A stretch of 64,000 nucleotides of DNA from Firmicutes bacterium ZOR0006 (GCA_000798955.1 JTLC01000010.1:1-64000); one strand, 5' to 3'; shown: positions 36,124 to 45,084, numbered from the stretch's first letter. The notes: a model not told the origin generated them from the sequence alone. Translations and numbers: made by a program.

Positions 36124-38589
36124 TTATTCAAATTGTTCGCGGTATTTTTCAAGACGAGCTTTTAAAAAGTGCTCACGGCGAAAGGCAATAATATCACGGA
36201 GATGAGCCACAAACATCGGCGTGAGTAATGAGGGATCAAGATGTAAAGTAAAGCCATCAATATCACCACTGAAAAAGCCTTGACCGGAGTTTTTAAAGGC
36301 ATTAATCGGATTGTTGGCAGTACGAACATAATCGGCTTCTTTCCATTCGGAAAAAGGTTTGGATTTTTTATTCCGAGTTAAATCAATTAAATGGGCTGGA
36401 ACCGAATAAAATTGATGGAATGAACGAATAATATCTTCCCGAGTAATTGTCGTTTTGATAGTATCATTATCGATAAAGGCTTGGAGCAATGGTAATTTAT
36501 ACAGCTGTGTCATGGTCGTTGTTTCCATAAGATTAAAAAATGTTTCAGCTTGTGTACCAACTAAGGCTAATTCTTCAGGACTTAATTCATTTTTATCGGC
36601 AAAGAAAGCTAAGTGTTGGCGTAAAGGACCCATCCGCATTTTCAAAAATTGGACCATCATCTCATCATCAAGATAACGATACGTTTCAGTTCGACTTGGG
36701 TGTTGAAATTGCGAAGCAGTCATGACATCTTCCCACTGAAGATAAACATTTTCGAGTGCTAAATCTTGCAGAACATGTTGTGAACGTTTGGCTTTTGCCA
36801 TTTCTTTCATCAGATTTACGACTTCAAAATCAAAATTGACATTACAGCCTTCGGGGAAGGTCGGAGTTGTTAAACTTTTTTCAACATTAGTATTTTTAGG
36901 CTGGAAATTTCCAGCTAAAACTTGAGGTAAAAATTCAACGTCGCGATAGTTACCAATGAAGTCGAGGACAATCACTTGTTGCTTGTCAGTACTCTTGCGT
37001 AAGCCACGGCCGAGCTGTTGTAAGAAAATCGTCACCGATTCAGTTGGGCGTAAGAAAAGCAGCAAGTCAATATGAGGAACGTCAACGCCTTCGTTGAACA
37101 TGTTGACACTGAAAATAATATCAATACTTTTATCGTTCAACCGTTCAATCGCTTCTTGACGAGGCATGAAATACCGGCTAGATTCTTCACCACTATAAGT
37201 AGCAAAGGCTTTGATACCTTGTTTGCTAAAATATTCCGCCATTTCGAGGGCATGGTTACGGCTCACACAGAAGCCAAGGGCAGTTCGGTTTTGGTATGGT
37301 AAATAGTGTTTGAAAATTAAATCGGCCCGCTTTGATTTGCGGAAAGCTTCTTCCAAGGCAAGCGTGTCATAGTGAGCACTTGTTCTTTTGACGTCATTAT
37401 AATTTGTTGGATCATAAATTCCGTAATAAGTAAACGGTGCAAGCCAGTCGCGTTCAATTGCTTCCGGAAGACGAATTTCATAGACAACATTATAATCACA
37501 CAGAGCAAAGACATCACGGTTGTCCATCCGTTCAGGTGTTGCCGTTAAGCCGAGTAAGAACTTTGGTTGAAAGTGTTCAATGATTTTCTGATAAGATGGC
37601 GCCGAAGCGTGGTGAAATTCATCAACAATCACATATTCAAACGCATCAGGATCAAATAAATCTAATCGATTCGATAAGGTTTGGACCGTCGCAAATAAAT
37701 GATCGACAGCACCATCTTTTTGAGCACCATAATAAAATCCTTGGGTTTTTTCAGGCATGACATTCGCAAAGGTTTGGGCAGCTTGTTTTAAAATATCTTC
37801 TGTATGAGCAAGAAACAAGACATTGGCAAAGTGAGTACTATCAAAAGCAGCGAGATACGTTTTTCCAATTCCCGTTGCAGCAACAATTAAGCCTTTATCA
37901 AAGCCGTCAATCCGAGTTTTTTGTAATTGGTAAAGCGCTTCGATTTGAGCACCTTTTGGTTGTGGTAAAGCATATTGTAGTGATTCTTCACTTGCGAGTT
38001 GCTCTTGTTGTGGAACGACTTTGGCAATTCCATCAATTAGTTGAATGGTCGGTGTCATTTTTGGTAAGCGATGTTGCCGAGCATATTGCCGCAAGAGTTC
38101 ATCGGTTGCGACTAAGGCTTCAGCAAACAACGTTTCGAATTCGTGTTGAAAAGCATCAAAATCAACTTGATGTTCGTGACGATAAAAACGATAATTCCAT
38201 TCAACAGCATTCGTTAAAGCTGATTTTGAAATGTTAGACGAACCAATGTACATCGTTCCACCGTTTTCACTCGAAAATAGGTATGATTTGGGGTGAAAAG
38301 AGTCAGTACCATTATAGATTCGAAGCTCAAATTGTGTCTCTGGTAAAGCCAAAAATGCCTGTTTTAAGAGATACAGTGCCTCAGGTTCAGTAATATTTAA
38401 ATAAATTCCTGTCAGGACGCGAATTTTAACACCACGTTGGGCAGCCGTTACGAGTTCTTCCAGCAATAACTTAATTCCACTGACTTTTAAAAAGGAAACA
38501 ATGATATCGATGTTTCCCGTTGCGGCTTGAATTTCAGTATGAAGGTGAGGCAACAGATAATTATCGCGACCAGTAATACTATTATTCAT
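36124..38589 (-). CDS. PLD-nuclease/SF2-helicase fusion protein
   Basis: This protein of about 821 residues joins an N-terminal phospholipase-D-like domain to a superfamily-II helicase. The PLD part shows DSFHPKSYLF and GSSNISKSAL (one HKD-type motif). The helicase has Walker A AATGIGKTYLA, the DEAH-like VDEFHHA, and motif VI QQLGRGLRK. The C-terminal 250 residues are not the DUF3427 domain that many relatives carry, so the protein is shorter than they are. It overlaps the MazG-like gene by 8 nt, so the two are translated together. A role in restriction or phage defence is likely but not proven. The start may be 38595 or 38589. Confidence 0.85.
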   Translation of the reverse strand: MNNSITGRDNYLLPHLHTEIQAATGNIDIIVSFLKVSGIKLLLEELVTAAQRGVKIRVLTGIYLNITEPEALYLLKQAFLALPETQFELRIYNGTDSFHPKSYLFSSENGGTMYIGSSNISKSALTNAVEWNYRFYRHEHQVDFDAFQHEFETLFAEALVATDELLRQYARQHRLPKMTPTIQLIDGIAKVVPQQEQLASEESLQYALPQPKGAQIEALYQLQKTRIDGFDKGLIVAATGIGKTYLAAFDSTHFANVLFLAHTEDILKQAAQTFANVMPEKTQGFYYGAQKDGAVDHLFATVQTLSNRLDLFDPDAFEYVIVDEFHHASAPSYQKIIEHFQPKFLLGLTATPERMDNRDVFALCDYNVVYEIRLPEAIERDWLAPFTYYGIYDPTNYNDVKRTSAHYDTLALEEAFRKSKRADLIFKHYLPYQNRTALGFCVSRNHALEMAEYFSKQGIKAFATYSGEESSRYFMPRQEAIERLNDKSIDIIFSVNMFNEGVDVPHIDLLLFLRPTESVTIFLQQLGRGLRKSTDKQQVIVLDFIGNYRDVEFLPQVLAGNFQPKNTNVEKSLTTPTFPEGCNVNFDFEVVNLMKEMAKAKRSQHVLQDLALENVYLQWEDVMTASQFQHPSRTETYRYLDDEMMVQFLKMRMGPLRQHLAFFADKNELSPEELALVGTQAETFFNLMETTTMTQLYKLPLLQAFIDNDTIKTTITREDIIRSFHQFYSVPAHLIDLTRNKKSKPFSEWKEADYVRTANNPINAFKNSGQGFFSGDIDGFTLHLDPSLLTPMFVAHLRDIIAFRREHFLKARLEKYREQFE

Positions 38590-38911
38590 GATCATGAACT
38601 TCCACTAAAAAGATTTTTTCGGCAAAACCACCACGTTTTTCGGCTTTACGAGCACGAATTAATTCTAATTCCGCAGGGGAACTCTGATGAACAGTCGTTA
38701 AGGCATGTAATAATTCTAATAAATCAGCTAACTCTTCAAGTGCCTCAGTATCATTGTCAGTAGCCAAATATTCAGCTAACTCCTCATGGAGTTTTTTTTG
38801 TAATTCTTGACGATAACTAGCATCATCTAAAATTTTCGTCTCACATGTTTTGTTATCAGCTTCGATAATTGCTGGGATTAAATCACGGACAAGTTTATTA
38901 TAAATAGGCAT
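38582..38911 (-). CDS. MazG-like nucleotide pyrophosphohydrolase
   Basis: This 109-residue all-alpha protein resembles the COG4997 MazG/phosphoribosyl-ATP-pyrophosphatase family. MPIYNKLVRDLIPAII starts it, and metal-binding acids lie in LHEELAEY and EALEELADLLELL. It should hydrolyse a non-canonical NTP to NMP and pyrophosphate. AGGGAGGG lies upstream of the ATG. It is the first gene of the operon with the PLD-helicase. Such pairs may combine nucleotide sanitation with DNA processing; defence is inferred. Confidence 0.82.
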   Translation of the reverse strand: MPIYNKLVRDLIPAIIEADNKTCETKILDDASYRQELQKKLHEELAEYLATDNDTEALEELADLLELLHALTTVHQSSPAELELIRARKAEKRGGFAEKIFLVEVHDHE

Positions 38912-38966
38912 ATAAAGCCCTCCCTTTTATTTATATATCAACTTTAGTATACCTGAAATAAAGGAG

Positions 38967-39027
38967 AAAATTCAATGACAGAAGTAAGTAGTCAGATCTT
39001 GTCAGATGATTTAATCTGTGATCTAAT
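38967..39027 (+). repeat. 61-bp direct repeat, copy 1
   Basis: This 61-bp segment recurs at 41002-41062 with six mismatches (about 90% identity). The two copies flank the DUF262 gene and lie before it and before the GHKL gene. Copy 1 contains the start of a 19-codon ORF with a good SD; copy 2 has lost that ATG and carries a stop. Confidence 0.85.
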
Positions 39028-39034
39028 AAAGTAA
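38975..39034 (+). CDS. 19-residue ORF upstream of DUF262 gene (fragment or leader)
   Basis: ATG with SD AAGGAG eight bases upstream opens a 19-residue frame (MTEVSSQILSDDLICDLIK) ending at 39034, 21 bp before the DUF262 start. The same coding pattern, ILS(A)DLICDLI followed by RKEEKRSEK, runs in frame into the GHKL gene start from the second repeat copy. It may be a leader peptide, or the leftover 5' end of a longer GHKL gene that was split by insertion of the DUF262 gene. Confidence 0.4.
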   Translation: MTEVSSQILSDDLICDLIK

Positions 39035-39055
39035 ATAATAAAAAGGGGAATGGTT

Positions 39056-40846
39056 ATGCAAAATAGTTATACAACATATATTCTGACATTTGAAGAATTG
39101 AACGCAAAAATTGTGAGTAAACAAATTACATTGCCAAAGTTTCAACGTAACGTTGTTTGGGGTAAACAAAAAATTATGAAATTAATTGAAAGTTTACAAA
39201 AAGGATATCCGTTTGGATCACTACTGTTATATAAAAAAGATGAAGAGAACTTCAAACTTATTGATGGATTACAGCGCTATAGTGCGATTTCAAAATATAG
39301 TAAAGAGCCAATGGAGTATCTTCCAGATTTTGATGAAAAGTTTGCAAAATTACAAGAAGATTTTTTAAAGTTGAAAGAAGAAAGTGGAAACAGCTATTCC
39401 GAAGCTGAATTTGAAAAAATAATTGAGAAAGTTCGAGAAAACGTTAAAAAATATAAACTCGAAAGTTCGACTACTTCACTAGTTAAACACGTGGATGATA
39501 AAGGGTTAGCGTTTGAAATGGTAGTAATTCTCGAAAAATGGATTCAAGAAATAAAAAATCAAATTAATTTTGCTGATTTGAAAATTCCTGTTATTTATTT
39601 TGAAGGAGATGAAGAGTCACTAACTGAAGTTTTTCAAAATATCAATGAAGGTGGGAAACCCTTGTCAAAATATGAAATTTTTGCTTCAGCATGGAGTGAT
39701 TACGAAATTCAAGATTACAGTAATAGCGACATCATGCAAGTATTACGCCAACGTTATGCTGATTTGCAAGAAAAATTGGATGATTTAAGTCTTGATTTTG
39801 AATTTAATGATGAAGCAACAATTAATATTTTTGAATATTGTTTTGCGCTATCAAAATTAGTTGCAAATCAACTTTCAAAAGAGAGTCAGGCTTCAGAAAC
39901 TGATTCGACTAAAATCGATACAATCGGATTTTCTTTGATTGCAGCAACGCTAGGGATAAAAAATAAAGAACTACATAAAATTGGTGATGTATTAAAAAAT
40001 TGGACACCAAAGTCACTGAATGAATTTCAAAAGATTATCGTTGAAAATAGTGGAAGTGTAATGAATACTCTATATAATAAATTCAGCTATAACCAATATT
40101 ATTTTCCGAAGAATATCAGTGAATTTCAATTAGTATCATTTATTGCAGCTCGTATTAAGATACAATACACAATTCAGCAGAATGGAAGTATTGCTGAAAA
40201 TAATGAGTCAGAAGTAAAGCAAGAGTTAAAGGTATTTACGAAAAATATTGAATTGTATTTCTTGAAGAATCTAATTGAAAAAAACTGGGGTAATGCTGGA
40301 GATACGAAATTGGATGAGTCACTAGGATTGAATACTGAGAAACGTTATTTACTCTATTTAAGCGGAGTGGATGAAGAAGGATTGGTTCAGGCGTTCAATT
40401 CATATATGGAAGAACAAAAAAATACAAATCCGATTAGAGTTTCAGCGGAAGCAAAATGTTTGTTGGCTTGGTTGCAAACGAAGATTGATCAACATGAAGG
40501 AAATAGTAAACAGTTTGAAAAATATGATATTGAGCACATTGTTCCGAAACAAATCTTGCAAAAAAATAAATTGGAACTAGTGTCACCACTAGCAAATTTA
40601 TGTATTTTACCGACGTATGACAATAGAAGTAAAAAAAATCAAACGTTATACGAGTGGACAGATCAAAGTGGGACACTATCAGTTGTTGAAGAAGATGTAG
40701 AGAAATATTTATATCCTTCAAAAACTGATATGAAATTTGTGAGCAATCATTTTCAACAATTAGATAACGAAATATACTTAGAGTTCTTGGAGCGTCGACA
40801 AAAAATTTTAGTTGAAAAATTTAGATACTATGTCCAAAAAATTTAG
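39056..40846 (+). CDS. DUF262/DUF1524 nuclease, GmrSD-like
   Basis: This 596-residue protein has an N-terminal DUF262 domain with the IDGLQRYSAI signature (D70-R74), which in GmrS/BrxU relatives binds and hydrolyses NTP. The C-terminal DUF1524 HNH-type nuclease shows YDIEHIVPK (near 492) and NLCILP...NRSKKN. Fused GmrSD enzymes are type IV restriction systems against DNA with modified bases. AAAAGGGG precedes two ATGs; the one at 39056 has better spacing than 39050. The gene is AT-richer than its neighbours, is flanked by the 61-bp direct repeat and has its own terminator, all consistent with being acquired. Confidence 0.88.
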   Translation: MQNSYTTYILTFEELNAKIVSKQITLPKFQRNVVWGKQKIMKLIESLQKGYPFGSLLLYKKDEENFKLIDGLQRYSAISKYSKEPMEYLPDFDEKFAKLQEDFLKLKEESGNSYSEAEFEKIIEKVRENVKKYKLESSTTSLVKHVDDKGLAFEMVVILEKWIQEIKNQINFADLKIPVIYFEGDEESLTEVFQNINEGGKPLSKYEIFASAWSDYEIQDYSNSDIMQVLRQRYADLQEKLDDLSLDFEFNDEATINIFEYCFALSKLVANQLSKESQASETDSTKIDTIGFSLIAATLGIKNKELHKIGDVLKNWTPKSLNEFQKIIVENSGSVMNTLYNKFSYNQYYFPKNISEFQLVSFIAARIKIQYTIQQNGSIAENNESEVKQELKVFTKNIELYFLKNLIEKNWGNAGDTKLDESLGLNTEKRYLLYLSGVDEEGLVQAFNSYMEEQKNTNPIRVSAEAKCLLAWLQTKIDQHEGNSKQFEKYDIEHIVPKQILQKNKLELVSPLANLCILPTYDNRSKKNQTLYEWTDQSGTLSVVEEDVEKYLYPSKTDMKFVSNHFQQLDNEIYLEFLERRQKILVEKFRYYVQKI

Positions 40847-40930
40847 AGGTAGTAATATTTAATTTATCAGGTGCGAAAAAATTATGAGAGTATAAACGTA
40901 ACAAATTTTCTTAATTTATGAACACACAAA

Positions 40931-40962
40931 GATCGATAGTCAGAAGCTATCGGTCTTTTTAT
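40931..40962 (+). terminator. Terminator after the DUF262 gene
   Basis: GATCGATAG and CTATCGGTC pair (one G-T) around a 7-nt loop, followed by TTTTT. Confidence 0.8.
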
Positions 40963-41001
40963 TTTTACTTGGCGTGAAAAAATATTACTGTATCTATTTA
41001 A

Positions 41002-41062
41002 AAAATTCAACGACAGAAGTAAGTCGCTAGATCTTGTCAGCTGATTTAATTTGTGATCTAAT
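41002..41062 (+). repeat. 61-bp direct repeat, copy 2
   Basis: Second copy of the repeat at 38967-39027. Here the ATG of the small frame is ACG and a TAG follows, so it no longer encodes the peptide. It ends 29 bp before the GHKL start codon, before the SD AAAGGAG. Confidence 0.85.
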
Positions 41063-41090
41063 TAGAAAAGAAGAAAAAAGGAGTGAAAAA

Positions 41091-42974
41091 ATGGGAATGT
41101 TTCAATTTGCAAGGTTACAAAATATTGAAGAACATAACTTTCACAATGTGTTGGAAGATTTTTATAAAATGGGAATTCGTGGTTTAGTTCGCGAAAATTT
41201 ACAAAACTCTTTGGATGCACGGTTGTCAAAAGATCAACCTGTAGTTGTGAAAATTACGTTTGGTGATTTAGCAGTCAACGATATTCCAGGAATTGACGAG
41301 CTGAAAGATCGGGTACAGTGTTTAGAGGGGAAAAACCAATATAGCCAAGCAACAATTAAGCGCATGCAAGAAGCGATGAAAGCCGAGGTTGTGCAATTCA
41401 TTTCTTTTGAGGATTGTAATACCAAAGGGTTAAGAGGTGCCAAGAACGGTCAGAGTAATAATCCCGAAGATACGTTTGGTGTGTATGCTTACAGCAAAGG
41501 TGTCCATGGTGTCGAGGATGATCCCGAAAAAGAAAAAGTTCGTGGTGGTTCACACGGAATTGGAAAAATTGCTTCCAACAGTGCATCCGATATTTACCTG
41601 ATGTACTTTGCCAATTGCGATGAACATGGTGAACAGCATATTGGAGGAACAATCCAATTAATTGAGCACCAATATCAACAAGCGTATTATCGAGCAACGG
41701 GATATTTTGCCCAAGCAAAAACGTATGGAGATGATCAAGTGCAAAAATTTCCCTACGAAAATAATTTCCACCATGTGTTTGCGAAAGATACACGTGGCCT
41801 GAAAATTATTGTGCCGTTTTTACGTGAAGGGTTTGCCGATGAAGTGGAAATGGTGAAAACCATTTGTGATAGCTTTTTAATTGCTATTCTGGAAAAGAAA
41901 TTAGTCGTTGAAATCAATGATAAAGTTATTGATGATAAAACCATCCATATGTATTTAAGTGATGAGCAGTATTATCAGAATGAAATTTCCGAGATGAAGA
42001 AAGAATTTACGCCGCTGTATGCTCAAACATATACTAAAATTCCGGCGCAAAAAATTCAAATTAGTAATAGTGAAACCACATTTAATTTTGACTTGTACTT
42101 CACGTATGATGAGAAAATTCCGGTAGGAAGAATGGCGATTTTCCGAACTGTCGGTATGAAAATTTCTGATTACAAAGTTTTGAATAATGTTCGAAAGCCA
42201 TTTAATGCGGTTTTGATTGGTGGTGCTGACGAAGATGTCTACTTGAAATCACTTGAAAATGAATCACATACCGATATCAGTGCGGATCATATTAAAGATG
42301 CCAAAACAAAACGTTTAGCGAGAAAGTTTTTAGCGAAATTGAATAGTGAGCTCGATCGCATTATTAAAGAAGAAATCAAAAAGCAAAATCCAGTCGATGG
42401 CATCATTGATACCTCGGATATTTTATATACAACCGAAATTCAATTTAAAAAACAAATTGAAAAAGCTTTAGGGACAGTCACGATTAATACGGGGAAAAAG
42501 ATGATGAAAACCAACGATGCCTCAGCTCCAAAAAAGCAGACGAAAAAAGGTGGGAAAAATAAAAAAGCGCCGGCGTTACAGAAAAAGCCAAATCCCCCAA
42601 AGCCAAATTTAACGGAACGAGACGATGAGTTGAAAAAAGATCGTTACAGTGTCCAACCGAATCTCGTGAAGCGATTAATTGTCAATGGTAAGGAAATTAT
42701 CCATTTTGATTTTAGCCAAGAAAAAGCAATGCAGTCAGCTGCAAACTGTGATATTTTATTTGAAATTATTGATGGAATGGGTGCGAAATATGCTTTTGAC
42801 TTAGCGAATAATTATCTTGAAATTTTAAACCGACATACTTTTTCGACGTATGCATTTGATGGCAACAAAATCAAAGGTGTAACAATTCCAAAAAATGGTA
42901 TTGTTGAGCTGATTGTGACGTTCAAGCCAACGTATAACAAAGCGTTGAAATTTAATTACCTAGTGGAGGTGTAG
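41091..42974 (+). CDS. GHKL-type ATPase, first gene of an unknown three-gene system
   Basis: This 627-residue protein carries a GHKL (gyrase/Hsp90/MutL) ATP-binding fold at its N-terminus. RENLQNSLDAR (34-44) is the N-box with E35 and N39, FEDCNTKGLRG near 107 is the G1 box with D108, and GGSHGIGKIAS (152-162) is the ATP lid. A lysine-rich, low-complexity linker (near 470-510) separates a C-terminal beta-rich part. It is reminiscent of bacterial MORC/paraMORC proteins known from restriction-modification clusters. AAAGGAG sets the start. It leads an operon with two unrecognised genes (3-bp gap, then a 10-bp overlap) beside other defence genes. Defence is likely but unproven. Confidence 0.75.
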   Translation: MGMFQFARLQNIEEHNFHNVLEDFYKMGIRGLVRENLQNSLDARLSKDQPVVVKITFGDLAVNDIPGIDELKDRVQCLEGKNQYSQATIKRMQEAMKAEVVQFISFEDCNTKGLRGAKNGQSNNPEDTFGVYAYSKGVHGVEDDPEKEKVRGGSHGIGKIASNSASDIYLMYFANCDEHGEQHIGGTIQLIEHQYQQAYYRATGYFAQAKTYGDDQVQKFPYENNFHHVFAKDTRGLKIIVPFLREGFADEVEMVKTICDSFLIAILEKKLVVEINDKVIDDKTIHMYLSDEQYYQNEISEMKKEFTPLYAQTYTKIPAQKIQISNSETTFNFDLYFTYDEKIPVGRMAIFRTVGMKISDYKVLNNVRKPFNAVLIGGADEDVYLKSLENESHTDISADHIKDAKTKRLARKFLAKLNSELDRIIKEEIKKQNPVDGIIDTSDILYTTEIQFKKQIEKALGTVTINTGKKMMKTNDASAPKKQTKKGGKNKKAPALQKKPNPPKPNLTERDDELKKDRYSVQPNLVKRLIVNGKEIIHFDFSQEKAMQSAANCDILFEIIDGMGAKYAFDLANNYLEILNRHTFSTYAFDGNKIKGVTIPKNGIVELIVTFKPTYNKALKFNYLVEV

Positions 42975-42977
42975 AAG

Positions 42978-43826
42978 ATGATTTATAAAAAAGATGCGAA
43001 CTTCCCTTATCCAATCCTGACAAATAGTTCATTTGATTATGAAGAAAGTGAATTTTATTTTGACATCGAGTTAATTGAAAATAGTGAATATTATCAATTT
43101 GTGATTGAAACGACATTGACGTCAAGCTTCATCAAGACTTTACTCGATTTGCAAAAAGTCGAATTGATTTTAATCGTCCAAGCGAAAGATAATAAATTTT
43201 ATCCTTTAAAAGGTCTAAACGATATCATTTTCATTCCTAAAAGCCGTGTTTCCTTGAACAAACGGACAACGCTCCAATTACAAATTCGAGCGAAAGCCCA
43301 AATTAACTTTAGTGCTAATCATGAGTTATCGCTGTTCTATATCCAATTTAAGGACAAAATGAATGTTGAAAAAAATGGGACACTAGGGTTCTCAAATATC
43401 ATCACTTTTGATAGCAGTAACAAGAAATCATACGATTTATTTGAAAAAAAGGTTGATCCGAATTTATTGTCAGAAATCAAAATTGAGTTAAGTACAGAAA
43501 CAATTGTGATTTACTATCGCAATGAAGAGATGCAGTTTGCTGGCTTACCACACCCAATTAATAATCTCTATGTTTATATGGGATTACGAACGGCACTGCA
43601 ACAATTTGTTTTGCTATTTGCTGAAGAAGGCGATGAATGTGTCTATTTAAATGATATTAACACACCAGAAGAAGGTCTGTACTTGAAGCTTCACCAATTG
43701 ATGAAACAAAAAGGTGTTGAGGAAATCAGTATGGATAATTTAGATGCCGTTATCTATCAAATTTCTGATCACATCATTACTAAATTTACACATACAGTGA
43801 GGGGGCTAGAAGGAAGTGCAATTTAA
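42978..43826 (+). CDS. Unknown protein, second gene of GHKL operon
   Basis: This 282-residue protein matches no family I recognise. Its N-terminal half is rich in alternating hydrophobic residues (FYFDIELIEN, VELILIVQA, TLQLQIRAKAQI), suggesting beta-sheet structure. The C-terminal part looks helical. No signal peptide, membrane helix or nuclease motif is visible. It follows the GHKL stop by 3 bp and overlaps the next start. As a fixed companion it may be an adaptor or target-recognition subunit (inference). Confidence 0.6.
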   Translation: MIYKKDANFPYPILTNSSFDYEESEFYFDIELIENSEYYQFVIETTLTSSFIKTLLDLQKVELILIVQAKDNKFYPLKGLNDIIFIPKSRVSLNKRTTLQLQIRAKAQINFSANHELSLFYIQFKDKMNVEKNGTLGFSNIITFDSSNKKSYDLFEKKVDPNLLSEIKIELSTETIVIYYRNEEMQFAGLPHPINNLYVYMGLRTALQQFVLLFAEEGDECVYLNDINTPEEGLYLKLHQLMKQKGVEEISMDNLDAVIYQISDHIITKFTHTVRGLEGSAI

Positions 43827-44574
43827 ACTACTTAAATCAGGTTATAAAAAAAATGCTGATTTTTATCAAGCGTTTGTAAATGAACGCTTAACGGCAGATT
43901 CTGAATTCTTCTCGAATGAAGTTGTTTATTTTCCAAGTAACAAACCATTTCCAATTTATATGGGTGTCAAAAAAAAAGGTGATAAAAAACAAGACTTTAT
44001 TGATGCGATACAAGTGATTACGAGCGATTACTTGCAAACAAGTCGAGAATTGCACTTTGAAGAAATCGTGTGGCATTCGTATTTTGTGAGTTGTCAACGT
44101 GAGTACATCATTGAGCAGTATCCAGACATTCTCGAAAGCCAGGCTGATTTTGAAAATATTGTGACCAAGAATTTTGACTGGGAAAATTATGTCTATAAAT
44201 GTGTTTTAGTCGCTGAATATGTTGCTGATTATAGCAAGGACAATGCTGAACAGAAGTTAAAACTTTACAATCTCGTGTACGATAATCTTGATTTATTTAA
44301 CTATATTATTAAATACCCTTTATTCCGCAATGGTGATTTTGTATTGAAGTTTTTGGAAGTCATTGATGAGCTGAAAATTTCGGATGTTATGAAAGCTAAA
44401 ATTCCTAACCGCCCGGATTTAGGGAAAGATGAACGCTATGGCCGACGAGTGATTCTCGAATTAAATAAAAGCTATCCTGTTATCTTAGTGCCAATGTTAA
44501 CGAAAGAAGAATTAAAAATTGAGGTTGAAAAGGCCTTAGCACTTTATTATCCTCAAGCAGATTCAGAAAAGTAA
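43816..44574 (+). CDS. Unknown protein, third gene of GHKL operon
   Basis: This 252-residue protein starts at a GTG (43816) inside the end of the previous gene; no ATG near it exists in frame. It appears helical, with many aromatic and charged residues, and I recognise no motif. RYGRRVILELNKSYPVILVP near the end is the most distinctive segment. No membrane helix is visible. It is the last gene before a terminator. Tight coupling to the GHKL gene suggests a complex. What it does is unknown. Confidence 0.6.
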   Translation: MQFKLLKSGYKKNADFYQAFVNERLTADSEFFSNEVVYFPSNKPFPIYMGVKKKGDKKQDFIDAIQVITSDYLQTSRELHFEEIVWHSYFVSCQREYIIEQYPDILESQADFENIVTKNFDWENYVYKCVLVAEYVADYSKDNAEQKLKLYNLVYDNLDLFNYIIKYPLFRNGDFVLKFLEVIDELKISDVMKAKIPNRPDLGKDERYGRRVILELNKSYPVILVPMLTKEELKIEVEKALALYYPQADSEK

Positions 44575-44589
44575 TCTTATAAATCATTC

Positions 44590-44623
44590 AAACGATACTC
44601 CAATTTGAGAGTATCGTTTTTTC
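44590..44623. terminator. Terminator of the GHKL operon
   Basis: AAACGATACTC and GAGTATCGTTT form an 11-bp stem followed by T's. Confidence 0.88.
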
Positions 44624-44734
44624 TTTTGGCGCTAGCCAAGCATTGCTTTCTCATGCCTTTGATTAATAATATGATTAAGATAACGATGAGAATAGCAACC
44701 CAAAAACTAGATGCGATATTGTGCTGATTTTCAT

Positions 44735-44763
44735 TTGGCATTCTAGGCAAAAACTGGTATGTT
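44735..44763 (+). promoter_or_regulatory. Promoter of the 56-residue charged protein
   Basis: TTGGCA (44735-44740), a 17-bp spacer and TATGTT (44758-44763), about 34 bp before the start codon. Confidence 0.55.
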
Positions 44764-44796
44764 AAAGATAAGTTTAATAACAAGGGGGATTTTGTT

Positions 44797-44967
44797 ATGA
44801 GTTATTACTGGGATGATACCGAAGTTGATGATGAAGCAGAAGCTGAAGCTAAAAAAGAGCAAAAGCGTCGTGAGGATGAACGTGAAGAAGAAGAGCGCCG
44901 GAAAAAAGATGATGATTTTAAACCAGGATCAGACATGCATACTTGGGCGACGACACGCTTCTTTTAG
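44797..44967 (+). CDS. Small highly charged protein, 56 residues
   Basis: ATG with AAGGGGG upstream opens a 56-residue frame: MSYYWDDTEVDDEAEAE, then a run of K, R and E predicted to form a single charged helix, then FKPGSDMHTWATTRFF. It has its own promoter and a terminator, so it is a real gene. No family is recognised. It could be a nucleic-acid- or protein-binding peptide. It sits just past the defence island, so a link to it cannot be excluded. Confidence 0.7.
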   Translation: MSYYWDDTEVDDEAEAEAKKEQKRREDEREEEERRKKDDDFKPGSDMHTWATTRFF

Positions 44968-44979
44968 GAGCTATTCGTA

Positions 44980-45020
44980 AAAAATGGGTTGGTACAAACT
45001 GTATCGACCCATTTTTTTTA
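44980..45020 (+). terminator. Terminator after the charged small protein
   Basis: AAAATGGGT and ACCCATTTT with an inner GTAC/GTAT pairing, followed by a long T run. Confidence 0.82.
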
Positions 45021-45043
45021 TATTATTTTCATAGTATCTTTCA

Positions 45044-45084
45044 TTTACTTCACCAATTACACAATATATAATATTTATTATATA
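45044..45084 (+). promoter_or_regulatory. TetR operon promoter and operator
   Basis: TTTACT (45044-45049), a 17-bp spacer and TATAAT (45067-45072). A perfect 20-bp palindrome, TATATAATA-TT-TATTATATA (45065-45084), covers the -10. This is a classic operator position for autorepression by the TetR protein encoded downstream. Confidence 0.7.

Noticed and set aside
39050-39055. Start codon of the DUF262 gene at 39050
   Set aside because: It lies only one base after the SD; the ATG at 39056 has normal spacing.
44577-44783. Minus-strand 68-residue frame with one hydrophobic segment
   Set aside because: It overlaps the terminator of the GHKL operon and the promoter of the 56-residue gene on the other strand, and has no clear SD. 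A small membrane protein is still conceivable.
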